The notes under the pieces are model-generated. The model had not been told where the DNA came from. It did no database searches and saw only the letters and a list, made by a program, of their open reading frames with translations. A stretch of DNA of 64,000 nt from Gossypium raimondii (lineage: Eukaryota; Streptophyta; Magnoliopsida; Malvales; Malvaceae), in the NCBI RefSeq assembly GCF_025698545.1, contig NC_068571.1:51679733-51743732 (forward strand), written 5' to 3'. Shown one piece after another: positions 36,487-48,660 of the stretch (the stretch's first letter is position 1; every line of letters begins with the position of its first letter). The translations under genes and the position numbers were made by a program.

Positions 36487-37394
36487 CATAGTTACTTATT
36501 ATTTGAATAGAGAAAATATTGTATGAAATACAAATATTATTTCTTTCCAATAGTTTAATGCTACATCAATAATTTTATCCTGATTTTCAAGAATTTTATT
36601 TGGATTCGATTGTTTTTTAGGATGAAAATGTTGAAATTCAAGATAAATATACTGATGTAATATTAAACTATTGAAAAGATGAGGTGACATTCTGTTTCTT
36701 ACAATCCGACCTTACTTGAATATATCCAGATCGGTTGAGTTTAATTTTTATTTATAAATTAAAAATCAACTATTAGAAAAATAAAGTTATATTTTTATTT
36801 AATTTAAAATTATTTTTATTTTTGTTATATAAAAGTAAAAATTTTATAGTTAAATGAATGAAAATGACTTCAGCAACTATATAAAATTATTTAAAAGAAA
36901 TCGATTGAATTAAACAGATAAAATTCAATTTTAATTTATTTTTTTCCAAAACCAAACTATTCTCACTTCGATGAACAATGGTCCCATCTGGTTCTTTTTC
37001 CTTTAATTTTTATTTTCCAACGTTGTTTTCCAATTTGGTCCAACCATTTTTGTTCTCAAAATTTAGCCACGATGTTCATGTGTAAAATAAAGACAGAGGG
37101 ACCAGAGACTGACCACATTGAACTATTGTCAATGCTATGTAAGGTCGCACTTGAGGTACAAATCTTCAATGCAAATCCTCAATTTTTATTTATAGACATG
37201 CAGTCCCCCTAGTGTGCAAAAATATCTAGATTTCCATAACTTTTTTATTTATTTAATATTATCTATTTGTTTACCTGAAATTTTTAAGTATATTGAAAGT
37301 ATTTATCTACTTGTTTATATACTTTTGCTCCATATATCTAATTTGTTTATCTGAATTATTTTAAATGTTGTTTGTCAAGTAGTTAATTAGACCT
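36487..37394. other. AT-rich intergenic, no gene seen
   Basis: No conserved protein block or clear repeat structure. Confidence 0.35.
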
Positions 37395-38180
37395 TAAATA
37401 ATGTCAGGTATTATCTCTTGGTGAGGGGTTTTGCACCTCGTACTCTGACGATAGCCAATGTGCCCTAAGAGGTCTGGTTCACAAAGTCTAAAGCATCTTG
37501 ATCAGTGGAGATATAATCTACAAGACTTAGTGGAAAGGTATTAGTATAGTGCGTAAAATTAATTATGAAAGTCACCTACGTGCGAGGAAACTATAACCAC
37601 CAACCTAAGGCACTTAAACCACATACTAGCAAGTATGTTACCACTTGGTACTAGGATTGCAGGTAAGTGCCCTATTACTATTACGCTCCATATTGACTCC
37701 TCTCCTATGACCTTTCCAAGTGTGTGGTTTAAGTGCCTCGAAGGAGAGGTGCATTATAAAGTGTAGAATTAATTATGGAGGCCACTTGTGTGTGGGGAGA
37801 TTCAAACCACCAATATAAGACACTTAAAACCACATACTTGCAAATATGGTACCACTCGGTGGTAACATGGTTCTAGATAAGTAGCCTATATGTCTCAAGT
37901 TGGAGGTTCAAGTCCCTCACCCCCCTCCCCTTCCCATGGGCACAGGTCAAGCTATTTACATAGTTACTATTACATCTTATATTGACACATCTTCCTTGAG
38001 CTTTTGCAAGTCATATCTTTGCCAACCAATGCACTATTGTTTCTGTGAATAAGACCTTTTAAGGCATGTTGGCTCTCTGCAAAATTGAGAGACAATACCT
38101 TGACATTGTTGGGGTTTAATCTATCTGACAAAGATTATTTTAAAGTTTTCTTTCGAATGATTCAACCCCTATCAACAATA
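37395..38180. repeat. Composite repeat: diverged foldback with an internal direct duplication
   Basis: 37550-37660 and 37761-37862 are diverged direct copies (AATTAATTATGAAAGTCACC / AATTAATTATGGAGGCCACT; AAACCACATACTAGCAAGTA / AAACCACATACTTGCAAATA). The right end (CTTGAGCTTTTGCAAGTCAT ... GAGAGACAATACCTTGACATTG) resembles the foldback at 53569-53972. At about 37894-37918 GGAGGTTCAAGTCCC looks like an RNA polymerase III B box, so part may be tRNA-SINE derived. No ORF. Confidence 0.5.
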
Positions 38181-40803
38181 AACTTAACTTTTTGAGTGAC
38201 AATGCACGTCGACAATGATTCAATCAAGGAAGTGGCAATATCTTTAAAGGAGGCGTCGTCTAGGATTTCCAGGTGAAAGGGAGAAGATGAAAAGAAAAAG
38301 AAAGAAAGAAAAAAGCAAAATTAAATAATAAAGAAATAAAAAATGAATTGAGAGCATTTCGTTAAATTTAACGATGGAATAACAAATTTGGTTATTTTCT
38401 TTAATGGTGGTGACCAAATTAACAAAAAAAAAATTTTGAACTGACCAAAATAGGAACCCGAACTTTTACTCTACAACTAATTGTGTCCTTCACATAAAAC
38501 AAACATTTTACTTTAAATAAGAACTTAGGTACTAGATCGAATGAGTCACTACAAGAATGAAACAAAACTAAATCTTAGTAGAGTTAATATTTATAAAATT
38601 TTATGATTTTAGAAAAGAAATATTTTGTTCGGAGTTCAACTGTAAATGTAAAAATAATGATTTTCATGTCATTTTTAACCACATAAACCTTAATTTTATC
38701 AAAATTTAACATTATTTAATTATTTTTATAGTACATGTATTTTCACCAATCAAAAGATAAGGCTTATTTAAGTGTAGAGGACTTTTTTAAAAGTGGATTA
38801 TTTTTAAGAATTAGATTTACGGTACACCCATTATGTGAGGGGAAAATTTGTACCAAATATATTTATTAAAATTCATATAAAAACTAATTGATGCTTTGGT
38901 TACAATGATAAAGTTAGTGTTTTTTATACATGGTGTTCGAGCTCAAATCTCATTATAATTAAATTTTAATTAATTTATTATGTAAAAAGACAAAATACCC
39001 TTATAAAAATATAATTTAATTTGTATATGAATATTTTAATAATTTTACAACTAAATCAGCGCTTGATATTACCTATAAAGCCAAATTAGTAAAAGACATA
39101 ATATAAATATAGATAATATCTTCAGAGTAAATTTTTATGAAATATATTTATAAGGTATTATAATTAAAATTTTGTTTTTGTTTTACTAATTTCACAGCTA
39201 ACTTTGGTGTCACTTAGTCCAATAAGAGCAAAACATCTATACTAGTATTTAAACTTTTATTAAGTTGGTATCACCTTTAAATAAGTCATAAACTCATTTA
39301 TGAAATTACAATAACAAAAATTTCGTCTTTTAAATTGTAATTAATATTATTATGGCATTACTCTTTCGTTCATACTTTTATATCATTTTAAATAAAACAA
39401 TTACAAATTTAAATATCGAACACGCATAATTAAAATACAAGTTCATTATTACTTGACGTAGGGTTAATAAGTTTTAAAGGAAAATATTTTAATACTTTCT
39501 TGCACCCACATTGTGAGTGTGATCAAATCTAGTAATAATAAATATAGATTAATGAGTAAATCAAATAATCTAAAAACTTTATAATAATATAAATCATTAA
39601 ATCATCATTTTATAAAATTATGAAAACATGGAAATTAATTAATTTTGCATAGATTTTTATTGATTAGAAAGAAAACATTTAATGTAAAAAAATCTTTTAA
39701 ATTTTATTCAATAATGATTATAAGTGTAATGGTAAATAACTTGCATATAAATATTCTTAAACACGTGTTTGATATTTGAATACATGATTTTTAGTTGTTT
39801 TCTTTAAAGATTATATAAAAATATAGGAAGACAAATGCGCCATCATATTAGTATTAGTTATCGCTTAAAAGAAATCATATATTAGTTTTTTCTAAATTGA
39901 GTTGATTCTCAATTAACCCCACGACACCAGCTCAATTAGGAGTTTTATACAATACTTAAACTGGTTATAATTGAGTTGAATCAATGTCTTCACAAATATT
40001 TCATGTTCATCAAGAAAACACATTTATTCCTCTTTTTTATTCATTTGGTATAATCAATGATTCACGAAGTTTGTAATTATCCTTCTCAATAGTGTCATAT
40101 TCAATGTTCAAACTTAAATTTTCTTGAACGTGCAGCATGCCTCATCATTACATCCGATTCTTACTTTTATGCACAAAGGTGAATTTGAGTTGGACAAGTA
40201 GAGGCTACCTCTCTCAAAATGAATTTTTTTTAATTTAGTCTTTTTATAAATATTAAATTAATATATATTAAAACTACACTTTCGTTACTTTAAAAATAAA
40301 AAAATTATTTAATATTTTCAAAATTCATAAAATTATGAATTAATACGTAATAAACTTATAATTAAATTTAGATTTTTTTATAAGAACATTCATCCAACAA
40401 AGTAGTGAAGGGCTACCGATCAAACAGTTGTATACAACTAGAACACTAGTAAAAGGAAATTCCTTTTTTACGAAACTTTCAATGGTTTTCAAGTTCATCC
40501 TTTTATTTTCCATTTTCAGAATTTAATTTTATATTAAAATTAATAAATTAACAAAAATAACTGTTAAACAATTTATATTTAAATTAAAAAGTTTATGTAT
40601 TTATTAATAACTTGATTAACTTTTTGATAAAATAAAAAGATGAAATTCTCAATTAAAACATGAAATATTTGAAGCAAATTTGTAATTAATTTGATCATAA
40701 ATAAACCTAAAAGCATAACTAATTACTGTCTTTATTAGAAAATATTCCAAATGCTCAAAATAGATTGGATGATAAATATAGCATCATAAAACCTCATTCT
40801 CTT
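38181..40803. other. AT-rich intergenic, no gene seen
   Basis: A/T-rich throughout. No coding region, RNA gene or convincing repeat structure recognised. The last 100 bases probably hold the 3' UTR of the DUF1677 gene. Confidence 0.4.
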
Positions 40804-41226
40804 TTAAGTCCTAACTTCTTCATTCGACAGAGTTGAGAAACAGTTCTCGGATCGAGAAAACGACGTCGACGGCGATGACTTGTTCTTCCTCGGCGATTCC
40901 AAACTCCTCCGAAACAAATGTCTCATCGCAGAGATCAAATCCTCGGCGGGATTCGCCGGTGGACTCGACGATTTAAACTGCCCACAAAACTTCATGTGCC
41001 GATCCATTGCTTCGTTAGTCGTGATATCTTCCTCCGATCTAACCGTCTCGTCGTTAACGGCCTCCGAACAAAGCCCGCAAAGCCACCGCCCTTCGAATTT
41101 TTCTCTTACGCTAGCAATGTAAGCTTGCGTACACTCCTCCGTTAAACCGCAACAATCGCACTCCGCAAGCTTCACAATAACAACGGGCTCCGTTTTTTTA
41201 CCTTCTTTCATAACCGATGCCGCCAT
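40804..41226 (-). CDS. DUF1677 family protein (Cys-rich, unknown function)
   Basis: The coding sequence is a single exon of 140 residues starting MAASVMKEG. The diagnostic block runs from residue 21: AECDCCGLTEECTQAYIASV then REKFEGRWLCGLCSEAVNDE, with Cys23, 25, 26, 32, 50 and 53 placed like a small metal-binding fold. This is the plant-specific DUF1677 family, whose biochemical role is not known. A Ser-rich tail follows (residues 86-140). The ATG at 41226 was chosen because the frame upstream has no ATG and runs into an acceptor-like TTTTGCAG|G at 41237. With a donor-like TAG|GTTCG at 41327 this implies a 91-base intron in the 5' UTR. Confidence 0.9.
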   Translation of the reverse strand: MAASVMKEGKKTEPVVIVKLAECDCCGLTEECTQAYIASVREKFEGRWLCGLCSEAVNDETVRSEEDITTNEAMDRHMKFCGQFKSSSPPANPAEDLISAMRHLFRRSLESPRKNKSSPSTSFSRSENCFSTLSNEEVRT

Positions 41227-41601
41227 TGGAGTCCACCTGCAAAACACCTTAAATTCAGCTCAAAATATTTCAAAAAAAAAAAAGAAGAAGAAAAGGAGCA
41301 GTTTATTTTTTTAATTTCTTTTCGAACCTAGATGAGGAACTTTGTTTATCTCTCTTTTTCCCACTCCCTTTCTTGGAATTTAACTTGATTTTCAGCAACA
41401 AGCATCAGAGGAAGAACAATGAATTTCATATACATCTCAGAGCCTAAATTGGCTCTCTTTTTTTCTCTTCTAAAAGCAAAATTTAAGTGAAAAGATGGAA
41501 GAAAAACACAGGTGTGAATCTCAATTGCATTTGATACTTATTTCTGCCTTTTTTTTTTTCTCTCTGATTTGTTTTCTATATGAAAGAAAATTCTGATTCA
41601 T

Positions 41602-41614
41602 ATCATATAAATAG
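41602..41614 (-). promoter_or_regulatory. Possible TATA box of the DUF1677 gene
   Basis: The minus strand reads CTATTTATATGA here, about 380 bases before the ATG. With the predicted 5' UTR intron the leader would be about 250 bases. Confidence 0.3.
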
Positions 41615-41742
41615 AAGATTAGGAAGAATAGTCGAGAGAAAGAGATAAAGCCCCCAATCATTGGGCGATTGAAAGCCATTGGCTCTCCACGGCACCGTTT
41701 TTTTAACCCCACGGTCATTTTTGGTTAAATTTTTCGATAAAT

Positions 41743-42050
41743 CCTTGTACTTTTTAAAACTTTGTATTTCAGTCCCTCTACTTTTTAGATTTCAAAATTC
41801 AGGTCCAATAATTAACCCTTAAATTTTTCTTTGTTAAATATATTGATGTGACATTTTAAAATAAATAAAAAAACCTCACTTGGTATCCATGTAACTAAAA
41901 AAAGACATAATGAACTAGAATTTAACAATATTGAGAGTTAGACCGAATTTTAAAATTTAAAAAGTAGAGGAACTAATTTCCAAAACATAAAAGTACAAAA
42001 GAACAAAATTCTAAATATTCAAGAGTAAAAAACTTATGGTATATTTTAAT
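41743..42050. mobile_element. TIR repeat (relative of 20828-21430)
   Basis: The left arm TCCTTGTACTTTTTAAAACTTTGTATTTCAG... and right arm ...AAAGTACAAAAGAACAAAATTCTAAATATTC are imperfect inverses. It shares 'gagttagaccgaattttaaaatttaaaaagta' with the 20.8-kb element. Non-coding. Confidence 0.5.
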
Positions 42051-42399
42051 TTTTCTTTCTTTTGAAATTTTCTAATTCGTTATGATCATATTGAACTCCA
42101 ATTAAATACAAATCGAATCAAATTAAACTCTTACACAACAACAAAATCTTCTAATGTTGATTTCATCGTTTACAATAATCAAACTTGAAACCTTATATAA
42201 GGGATACCGAGCTTCTTTATTATTTGACTCAACAAACATTGATTTTTATATTCACTAATGTAAAACTCTTTATGGTACTTTTCTTTAACCCCCCATGTTT
42301 TTTTTAACTCTCCGATGTTCAATAGCTACATTAAAGTCCAACTAAATTTAGAATCAAGTCGAATCAAACCTAGAAGTAAGCTCTCTCAACGATTTTTTT

Positions 42400-42856
42400 T
42401 GGGCAAACTACATCCTAAGTTACTAAATTTTAAAAAGTTACAAGATTGTCATTGAAGTACTAATAAAAAATTTTCATTGAAATTATTGAAATGTTCAAAT
42501 TTTTTATTTAAGTTATTATGTTTTAAAGTTTTTTTAAAAAAAAGTTTGACTAACGAATTCTAAAAGACAATTTGAGTGGATCAGTACATAGTGATGAGTA
42601 AAAGAACATACATTAGATCCAAGTCGATCTGATAGTCATTGTCTGAGATTGAAGAAGAAAAGTGTTTGAATTTTGATTCATAGATTCGTGACTTTTAAAA
42701 TTATTTTATAAAAAAATTGAATTGTAAAAGAGAGAAAAAAAAGAGCTTTCGGTTGATGCAAGTGATACTCGGTGACTTAAATAAAAACTTTCAAATAATT
42801 TAGTGATCAAAATATAAATTTATTAATAATTAAGTGACTTTTGGTATAATTTACCT
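42400..42856. mobile_element. MITE, 'GGGTAAACTAC' family (copy 4)
   Basis: It starts GGGCAAACTACATCCTAAG and ends TTTGGTATAATTTACC. The interior (GTGATGAGTAAAAGAACATACATTAGATCC, GTCGATCTGATAGTC, TTTTGATTCATAGATTCGTGAC) parallels copy 2 directly and copies 1 and 3 in reverse. Confidence 0.6.
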
Positions 42857-42959
42857 TCTTTATTTGGGAGTATGAAACTAGTTTCCACAATGACTTAGAC
42901 GTTACATCCAATATGATCATTGCTATCCCACGTGTGAAATTCTAATTGGTTAGGGTTAT

Positions 42960-43260
42960 ATAATGCGATGATTCTGTAGTAGGGGAATTTAGTGGAGAAA
43001 TGCGGCCTGGATAAGGACAAAAGCTGCCAGCTGTCAAGACAATTACCGATCTCATATGTTGTCCAAACGGAAAATAGAAAAACGTGCTATGTACTTATTT
43101 AGCGTTTTATTTCTTTCCGCTATATTAACCCTCCCCACGACCTGTCAGAAGCGCGTGTCGTCTACTACTGTTTGGTTAAAAGAAGTAAAAGCATTGTCCA
43201 CGTTCTTTTACGGTCTTACCATATAGTCAGTCCGAGGTGCAGCATAAAAATTAGAAATCC
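42960..43260. other. Non-repetitive, less AT-rich island
   Basis: Balanced base composition (GCGGCCTGGATAAGGAC, CTGCCAGCTGTCAAGAC, CCCTCCCCACGACCTGTCAG) between MITEs. No open frame of note. It might be an old promoter or regulatory block of a lost or distant gene. Confidence 0.3.
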
Positions 43261-43716
43261 TATCCTGATTTGTGATAATTTAAAATATAGATATATATTT
43301 AAAAATAATATACAATAAATAATAAATTTATAATTTAAATTTAATTAATTATAATAACAAATGAAATATATATGTACGATATTAAAATAAAATATTAGAT
43401 TAAATTGTGAGTATAACGAAATTTAATATATAAACACCTCATATTAACAATACTAAATGTACTGCAATTGTCTATTATGGTGTTATCATCAATCGTGAGT
43501 TGGTGTCGACTTGTGACACCAACTCAATTAACAACATTATTGATACATACAACTGATGGGTTCGAGTGGGTTCAATCACGCTTATTCGCATTTTATTCTC
43601 CTATTTAAAGATTAGAGAGGAATTATGAATAGTTTTAGGCATTGTATAAAAAAATTATTTTGTAACCATTAAAATAATATTAATTTTATGGGATTGATTT
43701 AATTAAATAGTGGGTA

Positions 43717-44270
43717 AATTACATTGAGGTCACCAAACTATTCAATTTTTCTTCATTTCTTTTTTTGTCGTGACCATTAAATGTCGATGGAAAAATAACG
43801 TGATTGTTTTTAAATTAACATAATAGCAATTTTAACACTAAATATTTATGCATTACGTCAATTAGTATTAATTCTAAAAACTCAACTCTAAATATTTACC
43901 CATTATGTAATTTGGTCTTTTTTTCCTTTCAATTTTGCTTTTCTTTGTGGCTCTTTCATTTAAATAGCTAAAACACAAATTTATCAACTAAATTTGGTCG
44001 AAAATATACCAAAATAGAAACAACAAAAATCTAAGATAATAATTTTCATATTTTCTCATTCTTTTAAAATTAACCCTCAATGTCACAATAAAATTAAAAC
44101 TATAAAAAGAAGAACAAGACTAAATAACACAATGGGTAAATGTTGAGGTTAGTTTTTTAGAATCAAGACTAAATTGACACAATGTATAAATGTTGAAGGT
44201 TAAAGTTGTTATTATGCCAATTTTAAAAGCTACCAAGTTATCATCCCGTTATTTGGCTTTTGTTTATTTA
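43717..44270. mobile_element. Partial MITE, same family as 44611-45348
   Basis: It starts GGGTAAATTACATTGAGGTCACC and shares the interior 'ttaacataatag..aattttaac..taaatatttatgcatta' and 'ctcaactctaaatatttacccattatgtaattt' wording with the next element. The right TIR is not evident. Confidence 0.45.
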
Positions 44271-44601
44271 TTTATAAAATGAAGTGTTATGTTGATTTGA
44301 ACTATTATAACTTGAAAATTTGAAATGTTACGTTTAATAAACAAAAACGATTTAATTTTTTTGTATTCTCCATTTCTGTTTTACGGTACATGTTTAAGAT
44401 TTATGTTTGATTCTCTCAACAATGTCATTTCTAACGTTCAAATATGTGTCCTCTCTTTATTAGTGCAATGTGTCTTACCACATACACCCAACATTTTTCG
44501 GTAAAATGATTTAATTGTTTGAAGTTACAATAAATTGAATGTACATAATATATTATTTAAAAAGGCCATGTTATATTTTAAAATAATATCACATGCTCCT
44601 A

Positions 44602-45357
44602 TAAAAATTAGGATAAACTATATTAGTAGTCACCCAACTATTAGTAAGTTTCTTGATCACCAGTTGCTTTTAAAACTGACATAATAATAAATTTAACCCT
44701 CAACATTTATACATCATGCCAATTTAGCATTGATTCTAAAATATTAACTCTCAACGTTTACACATTTTGTAATTTGATATCTTTTTTTTGTTGTTGTTTT
44801 GCTTTTCTTTGTGCCCCTTTACCTAAAAAGCTAAAAAATTATCAACTAAATTTGATAAAAAAAATATACCAAAAATGAAAACACCGAAAAATCTAATATC
44901 TTAATTTTCACCTTTTCTCATTCTTTTCTCTTGATACTTCGGTTCTCCACCGTTGGATTAAATACTAGAGACTGAGATGACTCAATCTCCTCCAATTCAC
45001 TCTTTGGTGATTTGAAGTATAAGGAAAGAAATGTATTTGGAGATTATATAGTTTAATTATAAACATAATTTTTAAAAATATATATTTGTTTTTATTTCTA
45101 ATTTACACATTGTGTATTGAATTATATTTTCATGTAAAAATACAATAAAATTAGGGAATTGTAAAAATCTAGGGCTAATTTAAAAAAAACTAAATTGACA
45201 CAACGTAAACATTGAGGATTAAATTTATTATTATGCCAATTTTTTGTCATATTGTTCAATAATTGAGTGACCATTTTATAACATTTTATAGTTAGATAAC
45301 CAAAAAAAAAACTACTGATTGTTAAGTAACTACCAATGTAGTTTACCTTCAAAATTA
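44602..45357. mobile_element. Mutator-like MITE with 9-bp TSD (8/9)
   Basis: The body 44611-45348 has inverted ends GGATAAACTATATTAGTAGTCA and its counterpart ...TAACTACCAATGTAGTTTACCT. The flanks TAAAAATTA (44602-44610) and TCAAAATTA (45349-45357) agree at 8 of 9 positions. A 9-bp duplication with AT-rich TIRs fits the Mutator superfamily. Non-coding. Confidence 0.65.
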
Positions 45358-45429
45358 ATAAATTTTTATAATGTGAAAACACATTTCCAGTAATTTTAAA
45401 AGATATAAAAAATGGGAATATAATTAGTT

Positions 45430-45610
45430 CTTATATAAGAAAGGAACATGTAAAACATTTGTAGCGGTACTTGAAGACGGCAGTGTGTGCTTAAAACAGG
45501 TTTGGTCCCTCACAAGAACGTACCGCCACAAAATCTGACATGCGCGTTCTACTGCTTTGCAAGTATTTTCTCCTTAATCACGCGCGCCACCTTTGATTGT
45601 TTAATAATAA
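45430..45610. other. GC-richer unique patch
   Basis: Contains GTAGCGGTACTTGAAGACGG, AACGTACCGCCAC and CACGCGCGCCACC. Not repeated elsewhere in the window and without an ORF. Function unknown. Confidence 0.3.
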
Positions 45611-45904
45611 TTTACCGATAAGTATCAGATACAATGATGAAACAAATTGTATTATTGAGAGGAAATGTATATTTAAAACCGTGGAGATCACATTGTTTAG
45701 AGGATTAACCACAAATTATAAATATAAGTTGTAAAATAGATATGGAATATTAAAAAAAATAATGAAGAGACTAAATGTGACATCTCACACATGATTCGAT
45801 CGTCGAGTCCAAATGTGTGATGTTACATTATGTTGTCAAAGCAACTCAAGTTACCATAACACAAATGCATTCAATTCAATCGTCAAAATAATTCATATAC
45901 ATGT

Positions 45905-46268
45905 ATTTATACTAGAGGTGCTCATGGGCCGGGCAGCCCGGCCCGACGGCCCGCCCGAAATATGGGAGGGTTTGGGTAAAAATATAGGCCCGAAATATGG
46001 GCTTGGGCAAAAAAAGATGCCCGTTTAGAAAACGGGCCGGGCCTCGGGCACAACTTTTTTGACCCGGGTCCGGCCCGATATAATAAATATATTTATTTTT
46101 TTAATTTTAAAATACTTTTTTTAAATTTTTTTAATTTTAAAATATTTTTAAAATACTTTTTTAATTTTTAAAAATAATATTTTGGTATTTATTAAAAAAT
46201 GGGCCGGGCCGAGCCCGGGCTTATGATTTTTTTCCCCGGCCCGGCCTATGAGCACCTCTATTTTATAC
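45905..46268. mobile_element. hAT-type MITE with GC-rich ends (second copy)
   Basis: The body 45913-46260 has inverted ends TAGAGGTGCTCATGGGCCGG and ...CCGGCCTATGAGCACCTCTA. GC-rich shoulders of GGGCC/CCCGG surround an A/T core (46080-46195). The flanks ATTTATAC (45905-45912) and TTTTATAC (46261-46268) match at 7 of 8. It has the same build as 4153-4520, with diverged termini. Confidence 0.8.
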
Positions 46269-46986
46269 ATTCATTGATTTCATTTTATCAATTTATGGGG
46301 TTATAAGGGTTAATTTTAGAGTTAGGACTCAAATCCTAACTCAAAAGTCAAAAGTCAAATTTCAAATTTATGTTTGGAGACACTACATGTTGTATCTCAA
46401 GGCAAGGTCCTCATAGTCTCGAGACCAACCTCATATGTTTTCCTATTTTTGCTTCAATGTTTGAATGTCTTGAGATAAGGGGCTCCTGTCTCGAGTCCTG
46501 GAGCAGGACAAAATCTATTTAATCCGATGTTCTTTTGTCTTGAGACAAAGGCTACTTGTCACGAAACTATACAAAAATGTCTTGAGACCTTATGCTCTTG
46601 AATGTAAAGTTTAGATGAAATTTGTTCTAACGATCTCGAGGCATGTTTTTTCTGTCTCAACACTCAGTGATCAAATAGTCAAAATTTGTACCTCTAAATG
46701 TTCAATGCCTTAACCAAATGAACTTACACCTATCTAAAACTTACCACAAAACCTATTCATCCAATTAACCTATCTAAATGTGTTTAAACATTACCAAACC
46801 ATATCCTTCAATAGATCATTACTAAACCAACCAATTTACACATTTGAACTCACATATTCAAGCATAATTAACTAGTAATCAAAAGTTAAAATTCAACCAA
46901 CAAAACATTATAGGTCACTTACTAAAAGTGCCAAAAGCTAACTTAGACAATAAGCCAACCACCCTAGGTACATTATAAGACTTTAA

Positions 46987-47008
46987 ATATATATATATAT
47001 ATATATAT
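46987..47008. repeat. (TA)n microsatellite
   Basis: About eleven tandem TA units. Confidence 0.9.
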
Positions 47009-48386
47009 AAACATACAAAATATAGTAATGGCTTTGTGCCAAGTTGGAGAGTTGGATGGTTGAACATGAAATTTCTTTAAACTTTTATTCGAGACTAGTA
47101 CATGAAAACAAATATGTCCGTGTACGCTGAGTAATGGTTACTCAGTGGTGCTAACATAACTCAAATTCAATTATAAACATAACAAAATTTTAATAACAAA
47201 AGTAACATAATAACTCAAGTTAATCAACTAATCATTTCACGTTAATATAAAAAATACGTATGTACCAATAGTGTATTTATCATTTCATATTATTCTCATA
47301 AATGCTTTACCCAACTTCTCGAAATAACTTCTGATGCACCCTCAAGGTATTTGCATCTAATTTAACATATCAAAATTATGTCTCATGTTAACATCAATAT
47401 CTCATTTTGATTCAATAGATATTCAATATATCATTTTTTACATTATAATCCCAATTAAGCAAATCAGACATAAGAATGAACACTCGGATCAATCCACCAT
47501 CATACCAAATACTCACCGAAGTGCTAATCAAGCACAAGGACATTGATCCCACCAACCACACCAGAATACGCTCGTACCTCTAGGGTATTTGAACTAGTGA
47601 TACATTCTCAATCCCCAGGGTATTAGAGAACTTTCACAATATGTACGCGTATAGCGCTGAATCTTCCGCCTATCAATATAGACTCTATGGCATGCCAACT
47701 ATATCTGTGACTCTATCTGACAACATTAACAGACAAACATCGTCATTATTAATCGTATAATAGCATCAAGCATATATAATTATATTCACTCAACCAATTG
47801 ATCACAAATCATCCAATCAAGTATATGCATACCTGTCGAACATATTCTTATTGATAGTTAACCATTCCCGAACACAAAATTGGTTCAAACATATATATTT
47901 AATTATTTAATGAGTTTGAGTTATGAGAGCACAAATCAGAATATCTATTCTTCAACAACTTTGGATTTCCCTTTGTCCTGGGATGGTCTTGCGCCGTCTT
48001 TTCAAACACAAATCAACACATTATATACATGAATGCATTTTATTCAATTTAGTTATTATACACCCTAATATCTGAAATGCTCATTTTTCTCAATCTACCC
48101 ATTCGAAATTAAATTTGACTTTATAAATATAGTACGGAGGCCTCCTATAATCATTATTTATTATCAAACCCCAAAGTTTTTATCTCTTATAATTTAATCC
48201 TTAGTAATACATAATTTATCAAATGATCTAAACTTAGTGTAACTTCCTATTTCATTTTTAACATGTTTTTCCATCACCTAGCTCAACATCATTCATGTAA
48301 GAACTAAAACTTTTAACCTAAAATTTCCTAAGATTTCCATCAATGAAACTTTACACCAAACCTCACTAATTCACCTAATTGAACCA

Positions 48387-48428
48387 ATGGGTCCTCAAAA
48401 TCTATCATGGGTCCTCAAAATCTATCAT
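48387..48428. repeat. 20-bp tandem duplication
   Basis: The unit ATGGGTCCTCAAAATCTATC occurs twice head to tail (48387-48406 and 48407-48426). A small recent slippage duplication. Confidence 0.9.
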
Positions 48429-48660
48429 CTATGATCGAAATTCTATTAAAATTAAAAAGAAAAAACTTACAATTTTCTTTGATGGAGGTTTGACAATGGG
48501 AGAACTTGAGAGAAAATTTCCTCTCTCTTGTTTATTATTAAAAATTCATAAAATTATAAAACAATTTATTTTGTTTGGATTTGTAGATCAGTATCCCGAT
48601 CAATTTTCAACTCAATTGATGGATGTAATCTTATCCTAAATTTTATTTAATATTTGAATC

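Larger units (their letters stand above)
45777..48660. mobile_element. Probable LTR-retrotransposon remnant (non-coding part), with nested MITE
   Basis: It begins with TGTGACATCTCACACATGATTC and an inverse partner GTGTGATGTTAC at 45815-45826, a pattern common at the LTR starts of plant Gypsy-type elements. 46370-46680 repeats 'gtctcgagac/gtcttgagac' motifs many times. 47460-47720 (ACTCGGATCAATCCACC, CACCGAAGTGCTAATCAAGCAC, ATTCTCAATCCCCAGGG) has a composition unlike the flanks. No gag or pol frame was found, so this is at best a solo LTR or deleted element. Borders and class are tentative. Confidence 0.35.

Noticed and set aside
37840-37925. tRNA gene suggested by GGTTCAAGTCC
   Set aside because: No cloverleaf with paired acceptor and anticodon stems could be drawn. 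Treated as a possible SINE B box.
40880-41145. + strand ORFs across the DUF1677 gene
   Set aside because: Antisense shadows of the conserved minus-strand coding sequence.
41521-41718. Minus-strand ORF above the DUF1677 gene
   Set aside because: Lies over the predicted promoter and TATA region and has no conserved residues.
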